A DNA stretch of 64,000 bases from Leadbetterella sp040829825 (GCF_040829825.1 NZ_JBFOLH010000003.1), one strand, 5' to 3'; counted from the stretch's first letter, positions 43,689-53,263 are shown. Numbers and translations are program-made. Notes: generated by a model from the letters alone, not told the origin.

Positions 43689-46600
43689 ATGTTTCAAAAG
43701 TTTATACACCGCCCGGTGTTATCCATCGTCATATCGGTACTTATTGTTCTTATCGGTACGATCTCTCTTTTGCAGCTGCCTATCACGCAGTATCCCGACA
43801 TCGCGCCGCCGGAGGTGAACGTAACCACGCGGTTTACAGGTGCCAATGCCGATGCCGTGGTAAAGGCGGTGATCACTCCCCTGGAAAAGGCCATTAACGG
43901 GGTTCCGGGGATGTCGTATATGACCTCTGTTTCGGGTAACGACGGTACCGGGATTATCCAGATTATTTTTAAGGCGGGAATTGACCCGGATGTGGCCGCC
44001 GTTAACGTGCAGAACCGGGTAACCTCTGTAATGGATGAGCTGCCCGAAGAGGCCATCAAAGCCGGGGTGATCGTGGAAAAAGTGCAGAACAGCATGCTGA
44101 TGTACCTGAATATCCTGAGCGATGATAAGGAGCTGGACGAAAAGTTCCTTTTCAACTTTGTGGATATCAATGTACTGAAAGAGCTGAAGCGGATAGAAGG
44201 GGTGGGATTTGCCGAGCTGATGGGCCGCCGCGATTACGCCATGCGGGTGTGGCTGAACCCGGAAAAGATGCTGATGTACAATATTTCCTCGAACGACGTG
44301 ATCGCCAGGCTGAAGGAGCAGAATGTGGAGGCCGCTCCCGGGAAGATCGGGGAGAGCTCGGGGAAAGAGGGTCAGTCGCTCCAGTACGTGCTGCGCTACA
44401 CCGGGAAATTAAATTCGCAGCAGGCGTATGAAGAGCTGGTGATCCGGAGCAAGGCGGACGGGGAGATCCTGCGCCTGAAGGACATTGCGGAAGTGGAGTT
44501 TGACTCCCAGGATTATAACGTGCTCTCGAAGGAAAACGGGCAGCCTTCCGGCTCCATCATGATCAAGCAGCGGCCCGGAAGTAATGCCAAGGAGGTGATT
44601 GAAAACATCAAGATCCGGATGGCGGAGCTGAAGGAAACCAGCTTTCCGCCGGGCATGGATTATACCATCGGCTACGATGTATCGGCGTTCCTGGATGCCT
44701 CTATTGCGGTGGTGCTTCGTACGCTGGTGGAAGCGTTCCTGCTGGTGGCGCTGGTGATCTTTATTTTCCTCCAGGATACCCGCTCCACGCTGATCCCGAT
44801 CATAGCGGTGCCGGTGTCACTGGTGGGCACGTTCTTTTTTATGCAGATGCTGGGTTTCTCGCTGAACCTGATCACGCTTTTTGCGCTGGTGCTGGCCATT
44901 GGTATCGTGGTGGATAATGCCATTGTGGTGATTGAGGCGGTGCACGCCAAAATGGAAAGTAAGCACCTGTCGCCGCTGAAAGCTACGGAAGAGGCCATGT
45001 CGGAGATCAGCGGAGCCATTATTGCCATTACCCTGGTGATGTCGGCGGTGTTTGTGCCGGTGGCTTTTATGGAAGGCCCTACGGGCATTTTTTACCGCCA
45101 GTTCTCGCTGACCATGGCGGTGGCCATTGTGCTTTCGGGGGTTACGGCATTGACGCTCACGCCGGCGCTGTGTGCCCTCTTCCTGAAGGATGTACACGCC
45201 GAACCGAAGAAGGGGCTGGTGGCCCGGTTTTTTAACGGGTTCAATAACTGGTATAACGGCATTGCCTCAAAATACCAGCGGCTGCTGCGGGTGATTGCGA
45301 ATCGTAACGTAGTGACATTTGGTGTCCTGGCGGTTTTTTGTGTGGCCATGGGCCTGGTAGGAAGCTTTGTACCTTCGGGCTTTATACCGGAAGAAGACCA
45401 GGGGGCGTTTTATGCCAACATCACCACGCCGTCAGGCGCTACCCTGGAGAGAACCGAAAAAGTGGTTGACGAGGTACAGTCTATTGCAAACGGCATGGAA
45501 GAAGTAAGTACGGTTTCCAGCCTTTCCGGGTTCAGCACCCTGTCAGAAGGTACAGGTGCCATTTACGGGATGAACCTGATCAGCCTGAAGAACTGGAGCG
45601 AGCGCAACAAGTCTGATGCACAGATCATTGAAGAGCTGACAGAAAAGACGCGGCATATCAAAGATGCGACCATTGAATTTTTCAGGCCGCCGCCGGTGCC
45701 GGGTTACGGTAACTCCAGCGGCTTTGAGCTTCGTTTGCTGAACCGGTCAGGGTCGGATGAGATCGGTGATCTGCAGGAGGTGACCGATGCCTTTGTGGCC
45801 GAGCTGAACAAACGCCCGGAGATCACCAATGCCTTTACCACCTTTGACGCCAGCTTCCCGCAGTTTATGCTGGATATTGATGAAGACCGGGCGGCCCAGA
45901 AGGGAATCACGGCAGACAATGCCATGAGCACGCTGCAAACCCTGATCGGGTCAGAATACGCCACTAACTTTATCCGTTTCGGGCAGATGTATAAAGTGAT
46001 GGTACAGGCTTCACCGCAGTTCCGGGCCGAACCGGAAGACCTGCTGAAGCTGACCGTGAAGAACAATGAAGGAGAGCTGGTGCCGTATTCGTCTTTCCTG
46101 AAGGTGGAAAAGGTATACGGACCGGAGCAGATCACCCGGTACAATATGTACCCTTCGGCCATGATCAACGGCCAGCCGGCGCCCGGCTACAGTAGCGGGG
46201 AGGCCATTACAGCCATTAAAGAAGTGGCTCAAAACCTGCCGAAAGGCTACGGGTACGACTGGGCCGGTGCCTCGCGTGACCAGGCCAATGCCGGGAACGA
46301 GACCTTCATCATCTTTGCCCTGTGCCTGCTGTTTGTGTACCTGATCCTGGCGGCGCAGTATGAGAGCTTCCTGTTGCCTCTCCCGGTTATTCTTTCGCTG
46401 CCGGTGGGGATCTTCGGTGCGTTGTTCTTCCTCCTGCTGTTCGGCCTGGAAAACAACATCTATGCCCAGATCTCTATGGTGATGCTGATCGGTATCCTGG
46501 GGAAAAATGCCATCCTGATCGTTGAATTTGCCGTGCTCATCCAGCAGGAGCAGAAGGTAAGCCCGCTGATAGCGGCGGTGGAGGCAGCCAAGGCCCGTTT

Positions 46601-46805
46601 ACGGCCTATCCTGATGACCTCTTTTGCATTTATTGCGGGACTGATCCCGTTGATGCTGGCCTCGGGCGCCGGGGAGATCGGTAACCGGACCATCGGATCG
46701 GCTGCGGTGGGCGGAATGCTCATCGGGACCATTTTCGGTGTAATTATCATTCCCGGCCTGTATGTGGTATTTGCCACGTTGGGAGGGAAATCTAAGAAGC
46801 TATGA
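43689..46805 (+). CDS. RND efflux transporter permease, AcrB/MexB (HAE1) type
   Basis: A 1038-residue trimeric proton-driven pump with twelve transmembrane helices and two large periplasmic loops. The N-terminus FIHRPVLSIVISVLIVLIGTISLLQLPITQYPDIAPPEV is diagnostic of HAE1 pumps. The proton relay in helix 4 reads GIVVDNAIVVIEAV, so the second Asp of the usual Asp-Asp pair is Asn. The helix 10 Lys is kept (GILGKNAILIVEFA). It exports drugs, dyes or lipophilic compounds through the adaptor and the TolC-like channel. A perfect 15-bp inverted repeat overlaps its stop. Confidence 0.95.
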   Translation: MFQKFIHRPVLSIVISVLIVLIGTISLLQLPITQYPDIAPPEVNVTTRFTGANADAVVKAVITPLEKAINGVPGMSYMTSVSGNDGTGIIQIIFKAGIDPDVAAVNVQNRVTSVMDELPEEAIKAGVIVEKVQNSMLMYLNILSDDKELDEKFLFNFVDINVLKELKRIEGVGFAELMGRRDYAMRVWLNPEKMLMYNISSNDVIARLKEQNVEAAPGKIGESSGKEGQSLQYVLRYTGKLNSQQAYEELVIRSKADGEILRLKDIAEVEFDSQDYNVLSKENGQPSGSIMIKQRPGSNAKEVIENIKIRMAELKETSFPPGMDYTIGYDVSAFLDASIAVVLRTLVEAFLLVALVIFIFLQDTRSTLIPIIAVPVSLVGTFFFMQMLGFSLNLITLFALVLAIGIVVDNAIVVIEAVHAKMESKHLSPLKATEEAMSEISGAIIAITLVMSAVFVPVAFMEGPTGIFYRQFSLTMAVAIVLSGVTALTLTPALCALFLKDVHAEPKKGLVARFFNGFNNWYNGIASKYQRLLRVIANRNVVTFGVLAVFCVAMGLVGSFVPSGFIPEEDQGAFYANITTPSGATLERTEKVVDEVQSIANGMEEVSTVSSLSGFSTLSEGTGAIYGMNLISLKNWSERNKSDAQIIEELTEKTRHIKDATIEFFRPPPVPGYGNSSGFELRLLNRSGSDEIGDLQEVTDAFVAELNKRPEITNAFTTFDASFPQFMLDIDEDRAAQKGITADNAMSTLQTLIGSEYATNFIRFGQMYKVMVQASPQFRAEPEDLLKLTVKNNEGELVPYSSFLKVEKVYGPEQITRYNMYPSAMINGQPAPGYSSGEAITAIKEVAQNLPKGYGYDWAGASRDQANAGNETFIIFALCLLFVYLILAAQYESFLLPLPVILSLPVGIFGALFFLLLFGLENNIYAQISMVMLIGILGKNAILIVEFAVLIQQEQKVSPLIAAVEAAKARLRPILMTSFAFIAGLIPLMLASGAGEIGNRTIGSAAVGGMLIGTIFGVIIIPGLYVVFATLGGKSKKL

Positions 46806-46849
46806 GCCGTGAGCTATGAGGCATACAGAGGTCACGGCTCATAGCTCAC
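46798..46849 (+). repeat. Alternative hairpins overlapping the pump stop codon
   Basis: AGCTATGAGCCGTGA (46798-46812) pairs perfectly with 46832-46846 across a 19-nt loop and includes the pump's TGA. The left arm also holds a duplicate AGCTATGAG (46812-46820), so a 12-bp alternative stem (46809-46820 with 46838-46849) competes with it. The TolC gene starts 17 bp after the element. Confidence 0.65.
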
Positions 46850-46866
46850 AACTAAAATTTATACCA

Positions 46867-48285
46867 ATGAAGAAACTATTTAATCTGATAGGGCTAATCC
46901 TGCTCCTGGCAGGCTGTAAAACCCGGAATATACATTTTACTATACCTGAGCAAACCCTTCCGGTGAGCTTTCAACGGTATGCCGACAGTACTACGATTGC
47001 CGATATGCAATGGCGGGATTACTTTGCTGACCGGCACCTGGTGACCCTGATTGATACGGCGTTAACCCGTAACCCTGATCTGAACATTGCCCTGGAAAGA
47101 ATAGAGCTGGCCAATGCCGGACTGCTGAATGCAAGGGCGGCGCTTCGACCCTCGGTTTCCGGGAATATATCGCCGGCCCTGCGCCGGTACGGGCTTTATA
47201 CGATGGACGGTGCCGGGAATATTTCTACGGAAATAACACTTGGGAAGATCGTTCCGGCCGATTTACCCGATTTTTATATCGGCCTGCAGTCGTCGTGGGA
47301 GATCGACCTCTGGAAGAAGCTGTCGAACCGTAAAAATGCGGCCTACAGCAGTTTCCTGGCCAGCGTGGAAGGCGCCCGTTTTGTGACCACGGCTCTCATT
47401 TCGGAAATCGCCCTGGCGTACTATGAGCTGATCGCGCTGGATAACGAACAGGAGGTACTGAGCGAGACCATCCGGAACCAGGAAGAGGTGCTGGATGTGA
47501 TCCGTTACCAGAAGGAAGCCGGCCGGGCCAATGAGCTGGTGGTTCAGCAGTTCAAGGCGCAGCAGCTGAACACCCGCACGCTGGAAAGGGAGGTGATGCT
47601 GAAGATCAGCGAAACCGAGAACCGGATCAACTTTTTGCTGGGCCGGTATCCGCAGCCCATTGAGCGCAATAAGGCACTTTTGTTCCGGGATCTGCCTTTG
47701 GAAATTGCCACGGGTATCCCGTCGCAAATGCTGTTGAACCGCCCGGACATCCGGGCCGCCAATTACCAGGTACAGGCCAGCCGGTTTGATGTGAAAGCTG
47801 CCAATGCCGAGTTCCTGCCCGGCCTGACGCTGACGGCCGGACTGGGCTACCAGGCGTTTAACCCGAAATTCCTGCTTCAGACACCTGCGTCTCTGGCGTA
47901 TTCGCTGGTGGGCGGACTTACCGCCCCGCTGATCAATAAAAAGGCAATTGAGGCTCGTTTCAGCATGGCTAAATCTTCACAGATCATAGCCATGTATACG
48001 TACCAGAAAGCTATTCTGAACGGCTATACGGAAGTGGTGAACGAGCTGACCCGGATCAATGCCCTCCGGGAAATCAGTGATCTGAAAACCGTACAAAGCC
48101 AGGTGCTGGAAGAATCGGTGGAAACGTCCAGCCAGCTGTATGCTTCGGCCAAGGCCACCTACCTGGAAGTGCTGATCGCCCAGCAGAATGCTATCCAGGC
48201 CAAGCTGGAAATGGTGGATTCACACAAGAAGCAGCTGATGGCTTCCATTGCTATCTATAAAGCGTTAGGCGGAGGCTGGAAATAG
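46867..48285 (+). CDS. TolC-family outer-membrane efflux lipoprotein
   Basis: A 472-residue outer-membrane channel protein from the ATG at 46867 (MKKLFNLIGLILLLAGCK, lipobox Cys near residue 17), as in OprM/CusC-type factors. Two tandem outer-membrane-efflux-protein repeats follow: TLIDTALTRNPDLNIALERIELANAGL near residue 60 and ANYQVQASRFDVKAANAEFLPGLTL near 300. The GLTAPLINKK segment near 355 is typical. It completes the adaptor-pump-channel operon. Upstream in-frame codons from 46816 overlap the hairpin element and are not used. Confidence 0.93.
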   Translation: MKKLFNLIGLILLLAGCKTRNIHFTIPEQTLPVSFQRYADSTTIADMQWRDYFADRHLVTLIDTALTRNPDLNIALERIELANAGLLNARAALRPSVSGNISPALRRYGLYTMDGAGNISTEITLGKIVPADLPDFYIGLQSSWEIDLWKKLSNRKNAAYSSFLASVEGARFVTTALISEIALAYYELIALDNEQEVLSETIRNQEEVLDVIRYQKEAGRANELVVQQFKAQQLNTRTLEREVMLKISETENRINFLLGRYPQPIERNKALLFRDLPLEIATGIPSQMLLNRPDIRAANYQVQASRFDVKAANAEFLPGLTLTAGLGYQAFNPKFLLQTPASLAYSLVGGLTAPLINKKAIEARFSMAKSSQIIAMYTYQKAILNGYTEVVNELTRINALREISDLKTVQSQVLEESVETSSQLYASAKATYLEVLIAQQNAIQAKLEMVDSHKKQLMASIAIYKALGGGWK

Positions 48286-48300
48286 CTTGTTTTTGATATT

Positions 48301-48380
48301 GGGGGCCTGTTTATTGATTTCCCGTTTATTATGCTTATATTCGTTGGTTATGAATGAAGACAGGCCCCCTTCATTCATAA
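48301..48380 (+). promoter_or_regulatory. Two mutually exclusive hairpins before the LuxR-type gene
   Basis: GGGGGCCTGT (48301-48310) pairs with ACAGGCCCCC (48360-48369). That second segment forms the loop of another perfect 12-bp hairpin, TTATGAATGAAG (48348-48359) with 48369-48380. The two stems cannot form at once. The element ends 12 bp before the ATG at 48393 and overlaps the predicted promoter. Confidence 0.6.
48313..48343 (+). promoter_or_regulatory. Promoter of the LuxR-type regulator gene
   Basis: ATTG (48313-48316), a 19-bp spacer, TATATTCG (48336-48343; one mismatch to TAnnTTTG). Predicted transcription starts near 48348, at the foot of the 12-bp hairpin. Confidence 0.45.
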
Positions 48381-48392
48381 ACTGACCTTTCT

Positions 48393-49184
48393 ATGAGTTA
48401 TTTAGAGAACAAGCGATTTTTACTGGAGTTTGCCCAGGAGCTGCGACGCGAACTTCCTCTCATCCATCATTTTGAGGTATCAGAAGAACTCTTGAGAAAA
48501 ATAGCCCTGATAGAGGAAATATCAGCCATGCATGCTTCTATCTATTCTGTTTTTGACTTCACCGAAGGAGAATACCTTTTTCATACTCAGAATTTTCATG
48601 TTTTAACCGGATACTCATCACCGCTCCCGCTGGGTAAAATAAAAGATATTTATACTGCCTTTATACCTGAAAGAAGAACAGTAGACAAATACATGGAGTT
48701 GTTAAGAAAAGTGTATACTTTACTTGGGGAGGAAGAGAAAAACCAACTCCGGGCAGCAGTAGTGGGCGGAGTTGTAGAAAACATTCATCACGCCACATTC
48801 AGATGCTGCTACCTGGCACAACCACTCACCTTTAATGATAGCGGTCACGTAGAATTAAGTTTTGACAGCCTATCCGATATACAACCACTCCTGGCTCCCC
48901 AGCCCGGCTTCTGGATGCGTTTTTCCACGCATAAACGTGTATTTCACTGGCATTCGCATACCAACCGGCTAGTGGAGAAAGATATTGTTCTGCCCCGTGA
49001 ACGCGAGGTCCTCCTCCTCTGGAAAAAAGGAATAGCTATTCCGGGAATAGCTTCAAATTTAAAGGTGAGTATATTTACGGTTAAAAACCATTTGATAAAC
49101 CTGCGAAAAAGACTTCTGGTAAGAGACAATACTTCTGCTATTCAACTTTGTATGCGTACGGGTATCATTAGGAATTCTTTATAA
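48393..49184 (+). CDS. LuxR-type transcriptional regulator
   Basis: A 263-residue protein with a C-terminal LuxR/GerE helix-turn-helix: LPREREVLLLWKKGIAIPGIA then LKVSIFTVKNHLINLRKRL, about residues 200-245. The N-terminal part (about 1-190) has no recognised sensor signature; it begins with a helical region and a segment like a PAS fold (SIYSVFDFTEGEYLFHTQNF, then HVLTGYSS). It therefore lacks an obvious receiver domain and may sense a ligand directly. It lies 107 bp upstream of the TonB-dependent barrel gene on the same strand and could regulate it, but that is inference. Confidence 0.82.
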   Translation: MSYLENKRFLLEFAQELRRELPLIHHFEVSEELLRKIALIEEISAMHASIYSVFDFTEGEYLFHTQNFHVLTGYSSPLPLGKIKDIYTAFIPERRTVDKYMELLRKVYTLLGEEEKNQLRAAVVGGVVENIHHATFRCCYLAQPLTFNDSGHVELSFDSLSDIQPLLAPQPGFWMRFSTHKRVFHWHSHTNRLVEKDIVLPREREVLLLWKKGIAIPGIASNLKVSIFTVKNHLINLRKRLLVRDNTSAIQLCMRTGIIRNSL

Positions 49185-49220
49185 TTCTGATTCTCTTTTT
49201 ATATATCGTTTTTAAAAACC

Positions 49221-49241
49221 CAATAGTTCTTTGGACTATTG
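49221..49241 (+). promoter_or_regulatory. Hairpin between the LuxR-type gene and the barrel gene
   Basis: CAATAGTTC (49221-49229) and GGACTATTG (49233-49241) form a 9-bp stem with one G-T pair and a 3-nt loop. No T-run follows. It could be an operator or mRNA-stability element. Confidence 0.4.
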
Positions 49242-49291
49242 AAACATCGAATTGCTTCCCGGAATATTGTGGAAACTTTTCAACTATAACC

Positions 49292-51718
49292 ATGAAGAAC
49301 ACCTTTATTCTCCTGTTAGGATTAATTTTAACTTTCCCGGCACTTGCCCTTCCTCCCCAAAAAATTTCCGGATATGTAAAAGATACTACTGCGGCAGCTG
49401 TGCCCTTTGCCGTGGTAGGCCTGGCTTCATATACCGACTCCGCGCTGCTGAAGTTTGAGATAACTGATGAAAAAGGGTTTTTTGAATTTGAATCGGTGCT
49501 GCCGGGCCACTATTTTCTAAAGGTTTCATCTACTGGCTTTCAGGAATTTACCTCTTCTCCCTTTGAAGTATCAGATGCCGCCGCTCAACATAATATTGTT
49601 TTATCTGTTTCACAAAATCACCTGGATGAAGTAACGGTTTCCGCTACAAAACCGGTGATAGAATTTTTGCCCGGCCGCCTGATTTTTAATGTTGATCAGT
49701 TGATTTCGGCGAGTGGCGGAAATGCATTTGACCTGCTTTCCCAGGCGCCCGGTGTTACCGTGAATTCTGACGGGCTCGTCAACCTTCGGGGTAAACCGGA
49801 CGTTCTGGTACTGATGGATAACCGGGAGAACTTTATACATGGGGATAACCTGGCGACTTTTTTAAAGGGATTGCCTGCTGACCAGATTCTGTCACTGGAG
49901 ATTATCAGCCGGCCTTCAGCAAAATATGCAGCTTCGGGTACAGGCGGAATCATAAATATAAAAACAAAAAAATATGCGCAACGGGGGTTTGGAATAAATG
50001 TTAGCTCCGGCCTTAGGCAGGGCATCAACTTTAACACGAACAATAATCTGGCAGTTAACTGGCGTAATGAGAAATTCTATATATTTGGTAACTACGGCTA
50101 TGTAAGAAACGGGGTTTACCATAATCTGAAAATGAAAAATACCTTTCTGAGTGAGGAAGGAAAGACTTTAAGCCAGACAGAACAAGGCTATGAAGTATCG
50201 TTAAAAAACAATACAAACAGCGTGCAAACCGGGATAGATTTTACGTATAAAAAAACATTTCTGGGAATAAGTTATTCGGGGATATTTGAAAATCACCTTC
50301 CCCGAAACCAAGTAACCAACACAGATATATTCGATGCTTCTCACCAGCTTATTGAAATAGTGAGAGGAGAGCGTTTAAGAACCCGTAATGTCAGACGTAA
50401 CACGGTGAATTTTAATTATGTACAGTCTTTTGCCCGACCAGGAAGCGAGCTGACCGTAGCGGCAGACTTCTTTAATTATGACCTGGATATGAATTATACC
50501 ATATCCAATGCTTTTCATCGTTTGGATACAGGCACTGATACTACCGTTAATTTTATACAAGCCATCCCTAACACGATGAAAGTGTATTCAGCTAAAGCAG
50601 ATTATACTTACCCTCTATCTGAAAACAGCACATTCCAGGCAGGGCTGAGATCTTCTTTTTCTCGCATGAATAATGTGTATAATTTTTCTCTTTCGGATCC
50701 CTCTACCGGGCAATACCGATTAGATCCTGTAAGAAGTATTCACTATACTTTTAATGAAGATATTCATTCGGGATATATTAATTTCCTGCATACATTTTCA
50801 GAAACTTTCGATATAGAAGCAGGCTTGCGTCTGGAAAATACCACCAATACCTCTATAGAAAAGCGCACGATGGATAGGTTAGATAAAAGTTATACCCGCC
50901 TGTTTCCTGATTTTATGATCAATTACAATCCCGGTGAGAATCACTCGTACTCATTGGGTTACTCCCGTCGGTTCAACAGGCCGGAGTATACTACACTCAT
51001 TCCCGCTTACCTCTATACCGATCTCCTTTATTACGTGTACGGGAACCCGCATCAGGATCCTGAGATGGTGGATAACGCAGATATCTCATATACGTTTATG
51101 GGTAAGCTTACTGCCAACCTGAATTTTTCTTATCTCGACAGGATGTTCTTTACAGCGTTTATTGCCAACGCTGAAAATCACTCTATTGGAGAAACCACAA
51201 TTAATCACGGGCACCAACGTTCAGCAGCCTTTTCGATAGATTACTCTGACCGGCTCAAGCCCTGGTACAGCCTGACTTTAAGCTCAACTCTTGGTCACCG
51301 GAAAACTGAGACCGGTGAGGAGAAGAATATTGCCAAAGGATATTATTTCCAGGGCCAGATGACCAATCGGTTTTCCTTGGGAAAAGGGTGGAGTGCAGAA
51401 GTTGCAGGAGTCTTTACCTCCGGCCAGTATGAGTCTTTTGAATATTACCTGAACCGTTTCGGGTATATGGTGCTGGGGCTTGGGAAGACCCTGTTTAAAG
51501 GAAAAGGGAGTATAAAAGCACAAATGAGAGATCCCTTCTACAGTATGGTGTATGATTACGACACACGATTTCCAACTGTGATCCAGAAATGGGTTCTGCG
51601 CCAGGATTCCCGGCAGGCAGGGCTTACTTTCAGTTATCGGTTTTCCTCAGGGAATGAGACCAAAACCCGCAGCAGGATTATCAGTAATGAGGAAGAGAAG
51701 GAGCGATATAAAGAATAA
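49292..51718 (+). CDS. TonB-dependent receptor-like outer-membrane barrel protein
   Basis: An 808-residue outer-membrane protein with signal peptide MKNTFILLLGLILTFPALA. A carboxypeptidase-regulatory-like Ig domain comes first (KISGYVKDTTAAAVPFAVVGL, then KGFFEFESVLPGHYFLKV, about residues 25-105), then a plug (FDLLSQAPGVTVNSDGLVNLRG near 150, SAKYAASGTGGIINIKT near 210), then a long barrel of the OMP_b-brl_3 type. Such proteins take up or bind unknown ligands. No SusD partner is adjacent on the same strand. It follows the LuxR-type gene. Confidence 0.87.
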   Translation: MKNTFILLLGLILTFPALALPPQKISGYVKDTTAAAVPFAVVGLASYTDSALLKFEITDEKGFFEFESVLPGHYFLKVSSTGFQEFTSSPFEVSDAAAQHNIVLSVSQNHLDEVTVSATKPVIEFLPGRLIFNVDQLISASGGNAFDLLSQAPGVTVNSDGLVNLRGKPDVLVLMDNRENFIHGDNLATFLKGLPADQILSLEIISRPSAKYAASGTGGIINIKTKKYAQRGFGINVSSGLRQGINFNTNNNLAVNWRNEKFYIFGNYGYVRNGVYHNLKMKNTFLSEEGKTLSQTEQGYEVSLKNNTNSVQTGIDFTYKKTFLGISYSGIFENHLPRNQVTNTDIFDASHQLIEIVRGERLRTRNVRRNTVNFNYVQSFARPGSELTVAADFFNYDLDMNYTISNAFHRLDTGTDTTVNFIQAIPNTMKVYSAKADYTYPLSENSTFQAGLRSSFSRMNNVYNFSLSDPSTGQYRLDPVRSIHYTFNEDIHSGYINFLHTFSETFDIEAGLRLENTTNTSIEKRTMDRLDKSYTRLFPDFMINYNPGENHSYSLGYSRRFNRPEYTTLIPAYLYTDLLYYVYGNPHQDPEMVDNADISYTFMGKLTANLNFSYLDRMFFTAFIANAENHSIGETTINHGHQRSAAFSIDYSDRLKPWYSLTLSSTLGHRKTETGEEKNIAKGYYFQGQMTNRFSLGKGWSAEVAGVFTSGQYESFEYYLNRFGYMVLGLGKTLFKGKGSIKAQMRDPFYSMVYDYDTRFPTVIQKWVLRQDSRQAGLTFSYRFSSGNETKTRSRIISNEEEKERYKE

Positions 51719-51750
51719 GGAGAGGCCACCTTTTTCGGGCGGCCTCCTCT
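51718..51750. terminator. GC-rich hairpin between convergent genes
   Basis: GAGGCC (51722-51727) pairs with GGCCTC (51741-51746), with further imperfect pairing outside, between the barrel gene stop and the convergent SusD stop. There is no good T-run, so it is only a possible terminator. Confidence 0.35.
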
Positions 51751-51770
51751 CAGCAATAGTGTTAATTGTA

Positions 51771-53258
51771 TCATCCGTTTAACCACCAGGTTTTCGCATT
51801 GATATTATCTGAACCGGAGAATTGCTGCTGGATAGCCGATGAAACGTTTTCTCCGTTGGTGTTGTATTCTGCCTGCGGGTACATCCACCGGTAAGCGGTT
51901 TTTACACCCGCACCTTTTCTGAATTCCGGGTATCCCGTTCTCAGGTGGTCTATGTAAGACGAAAGACCGCCCTGGTGAAACGAACGAAGGTATTTCTGCA
52001 TCATGATACGCTCCAGCTTAGCCTCTGTACTGCTTGCGGCAGATAATTTTACGAGGGGCTGTTCGAGGTAGGCAGCCGCTTTATCTTCTGCTACAAAACT
52101 GCCGATTCCTTTGGCATAATTTTCATAGAATTTAAAGCCGGAACGGATACCGTTTTCATAAGCCGCATCGGCATTGCCGGTGATCCATCCCCTGACGATC
52201 GCCTCGGCGATGATGAACTGCTGCTCTGCATAACCGATCAGCACCAGCGGCTCGGTGGTAGGATCCTGCGTGTATCTTTCCAGTACTTTCGAAAGCTTTC
52301 CGGCCACGGCTTTATCGTTTACGCGGGCATACGGGGCAATCGGGTCACCGCCTTCGTATGAGCTGAAATCATCCAGGGCCTTACCGGCTTCCTTGCCCAG
52401 GCGGGTCTGGGTGGCCACCACAAACAGGCGCGGATCTTTCCGGTCCTGTAATCTGCGGATGAAGGTAGAATCCATGTACATTCCCGATCCGTAGCCGGAG
52501 GAGTTGAATTCCGGGTAACGGTTACCTTCCTGGTTCAGAAAAACCAGCTGGGCATCTTCACCGGAGAGGGCCGTGAACAAGGGCCGTGAGCTTACAATGG
52601 AGGCAAATTCCTGCTTCACATTCAGATCGGTATCTGCCGTACGGTTAGAAAGCGTCATTAATACTTTCAGCCGGAAGGCATTGATGGCTTTCAGCCAGCC
52701 CGAGCTGCTTCCGCCGTAAATGATGTCGCCGGAGATTACGGCAGGGTGGGCTTCCAGCAGGTCATTCGCTTCTTTCAGTTCGGCCAGGATACCCTTGAAT
52801 ACGTCTTTCTGGGCATCGTATTTCGGTGAGAAAATGGCAGCAGATTCTCCCTTCAGCGCTTCAGAATAAGGGATGTCACCAAACTGCAGCGCCAGGTTGT
52901 AGAAGTAGTATGCCCGGAAGAACCTGCCCAGCGCCACGTAGGTCTGGTCGTCGATCCGCTGCGCTTCCTCAATCATTTTTTCCACATTCCTGAGGTTGGA
53001 ATAGGCGTCAAAATCGCCCCGTTGCCAGTTGTAGATCTGGCCGGCATTTTCGCCGTCGGTTTGTACCAGCATTTTCTGGATGTACAGCGGGCCGGTTCCC
53101 CTGAAGGCCCGGAAAGCGTCCCATTCCACCTTGGTCAGCAGGGCCTGGGGGTGGGTGGTAGTGGCATTGTTCGGGTTCAGGTTGATCCCCGTAAGATCCC
53201 TGCACGAGGCCATACCAAGAGCCAGCAGGCTCAGAAGAATAAAATATGTCTTTTTCAT
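51771..53258 (-). CDS. SusD/RagB-family nutrient-binding lipoprotein
   Basis: A 495-residue outer-membrane-anchored lipoprotein with a type II signal peptide (MKKTYFILLSLLALGMASC, Cys near residue 19). The helical TPR core is of the SusD-like 2 superfamily, with RFFRAYYFYNLALQFGDIPYSEAL near residue 115 as the recognisable segment and a C-terminal region ending near SGWLKAINAFR and FRKGAGVKTAYRWMYP. It pairs with the SusC-type transporter encoded 5 bp upstream and captures its substrate at the cell surface. No glycosidase is adjacent, so the substrate may not be a glycan. Confidence 0.92.
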   Translation of the reverse strand: MKKTYFILLSLLALGMASCRDLTGINLNPNNATTTHPQALLTKVEWDAFRAFRGTGPLYIQKMLVQTDGENAGQIYNWQRGDFDAYSNLRNVEKMIEEAQRIDDQTYVALGRFFRAYYFYNLALQFGDIPYSEALKGESAAIFSPKYDAQKDVFKGILAELKEANDLLEAHPAVISGDIIYGGSSSGWLKAINAFRLKVLMTLSNRTADTDLNVKQEFASIVSSRPLFTALSGEDAQLVFLNQEGNRYPEFNSSGYGSGMYMDSTFIRRLQDRKDPRLFVVATQTRLGKEAGKALDDFSSYEGGDPIAPYARVNDKAVAGKLSKVLERYTQDPTTEPLVLIGYAEQQFIIAEAIVRGWITGNADAAYENGIRSGFKFYENYAKGIGSFVAEDKAAAYLEQPLVKLSAASSTEAKLERIMMQKYLRSFHQGGLSSYIDHLRTGYPEFRKGAGVKTAYRWMYPQAEYNTNGENVSSAIQQQFSGSDNINAKTWWLNG

Positions 53259-53263
53259 GAATG

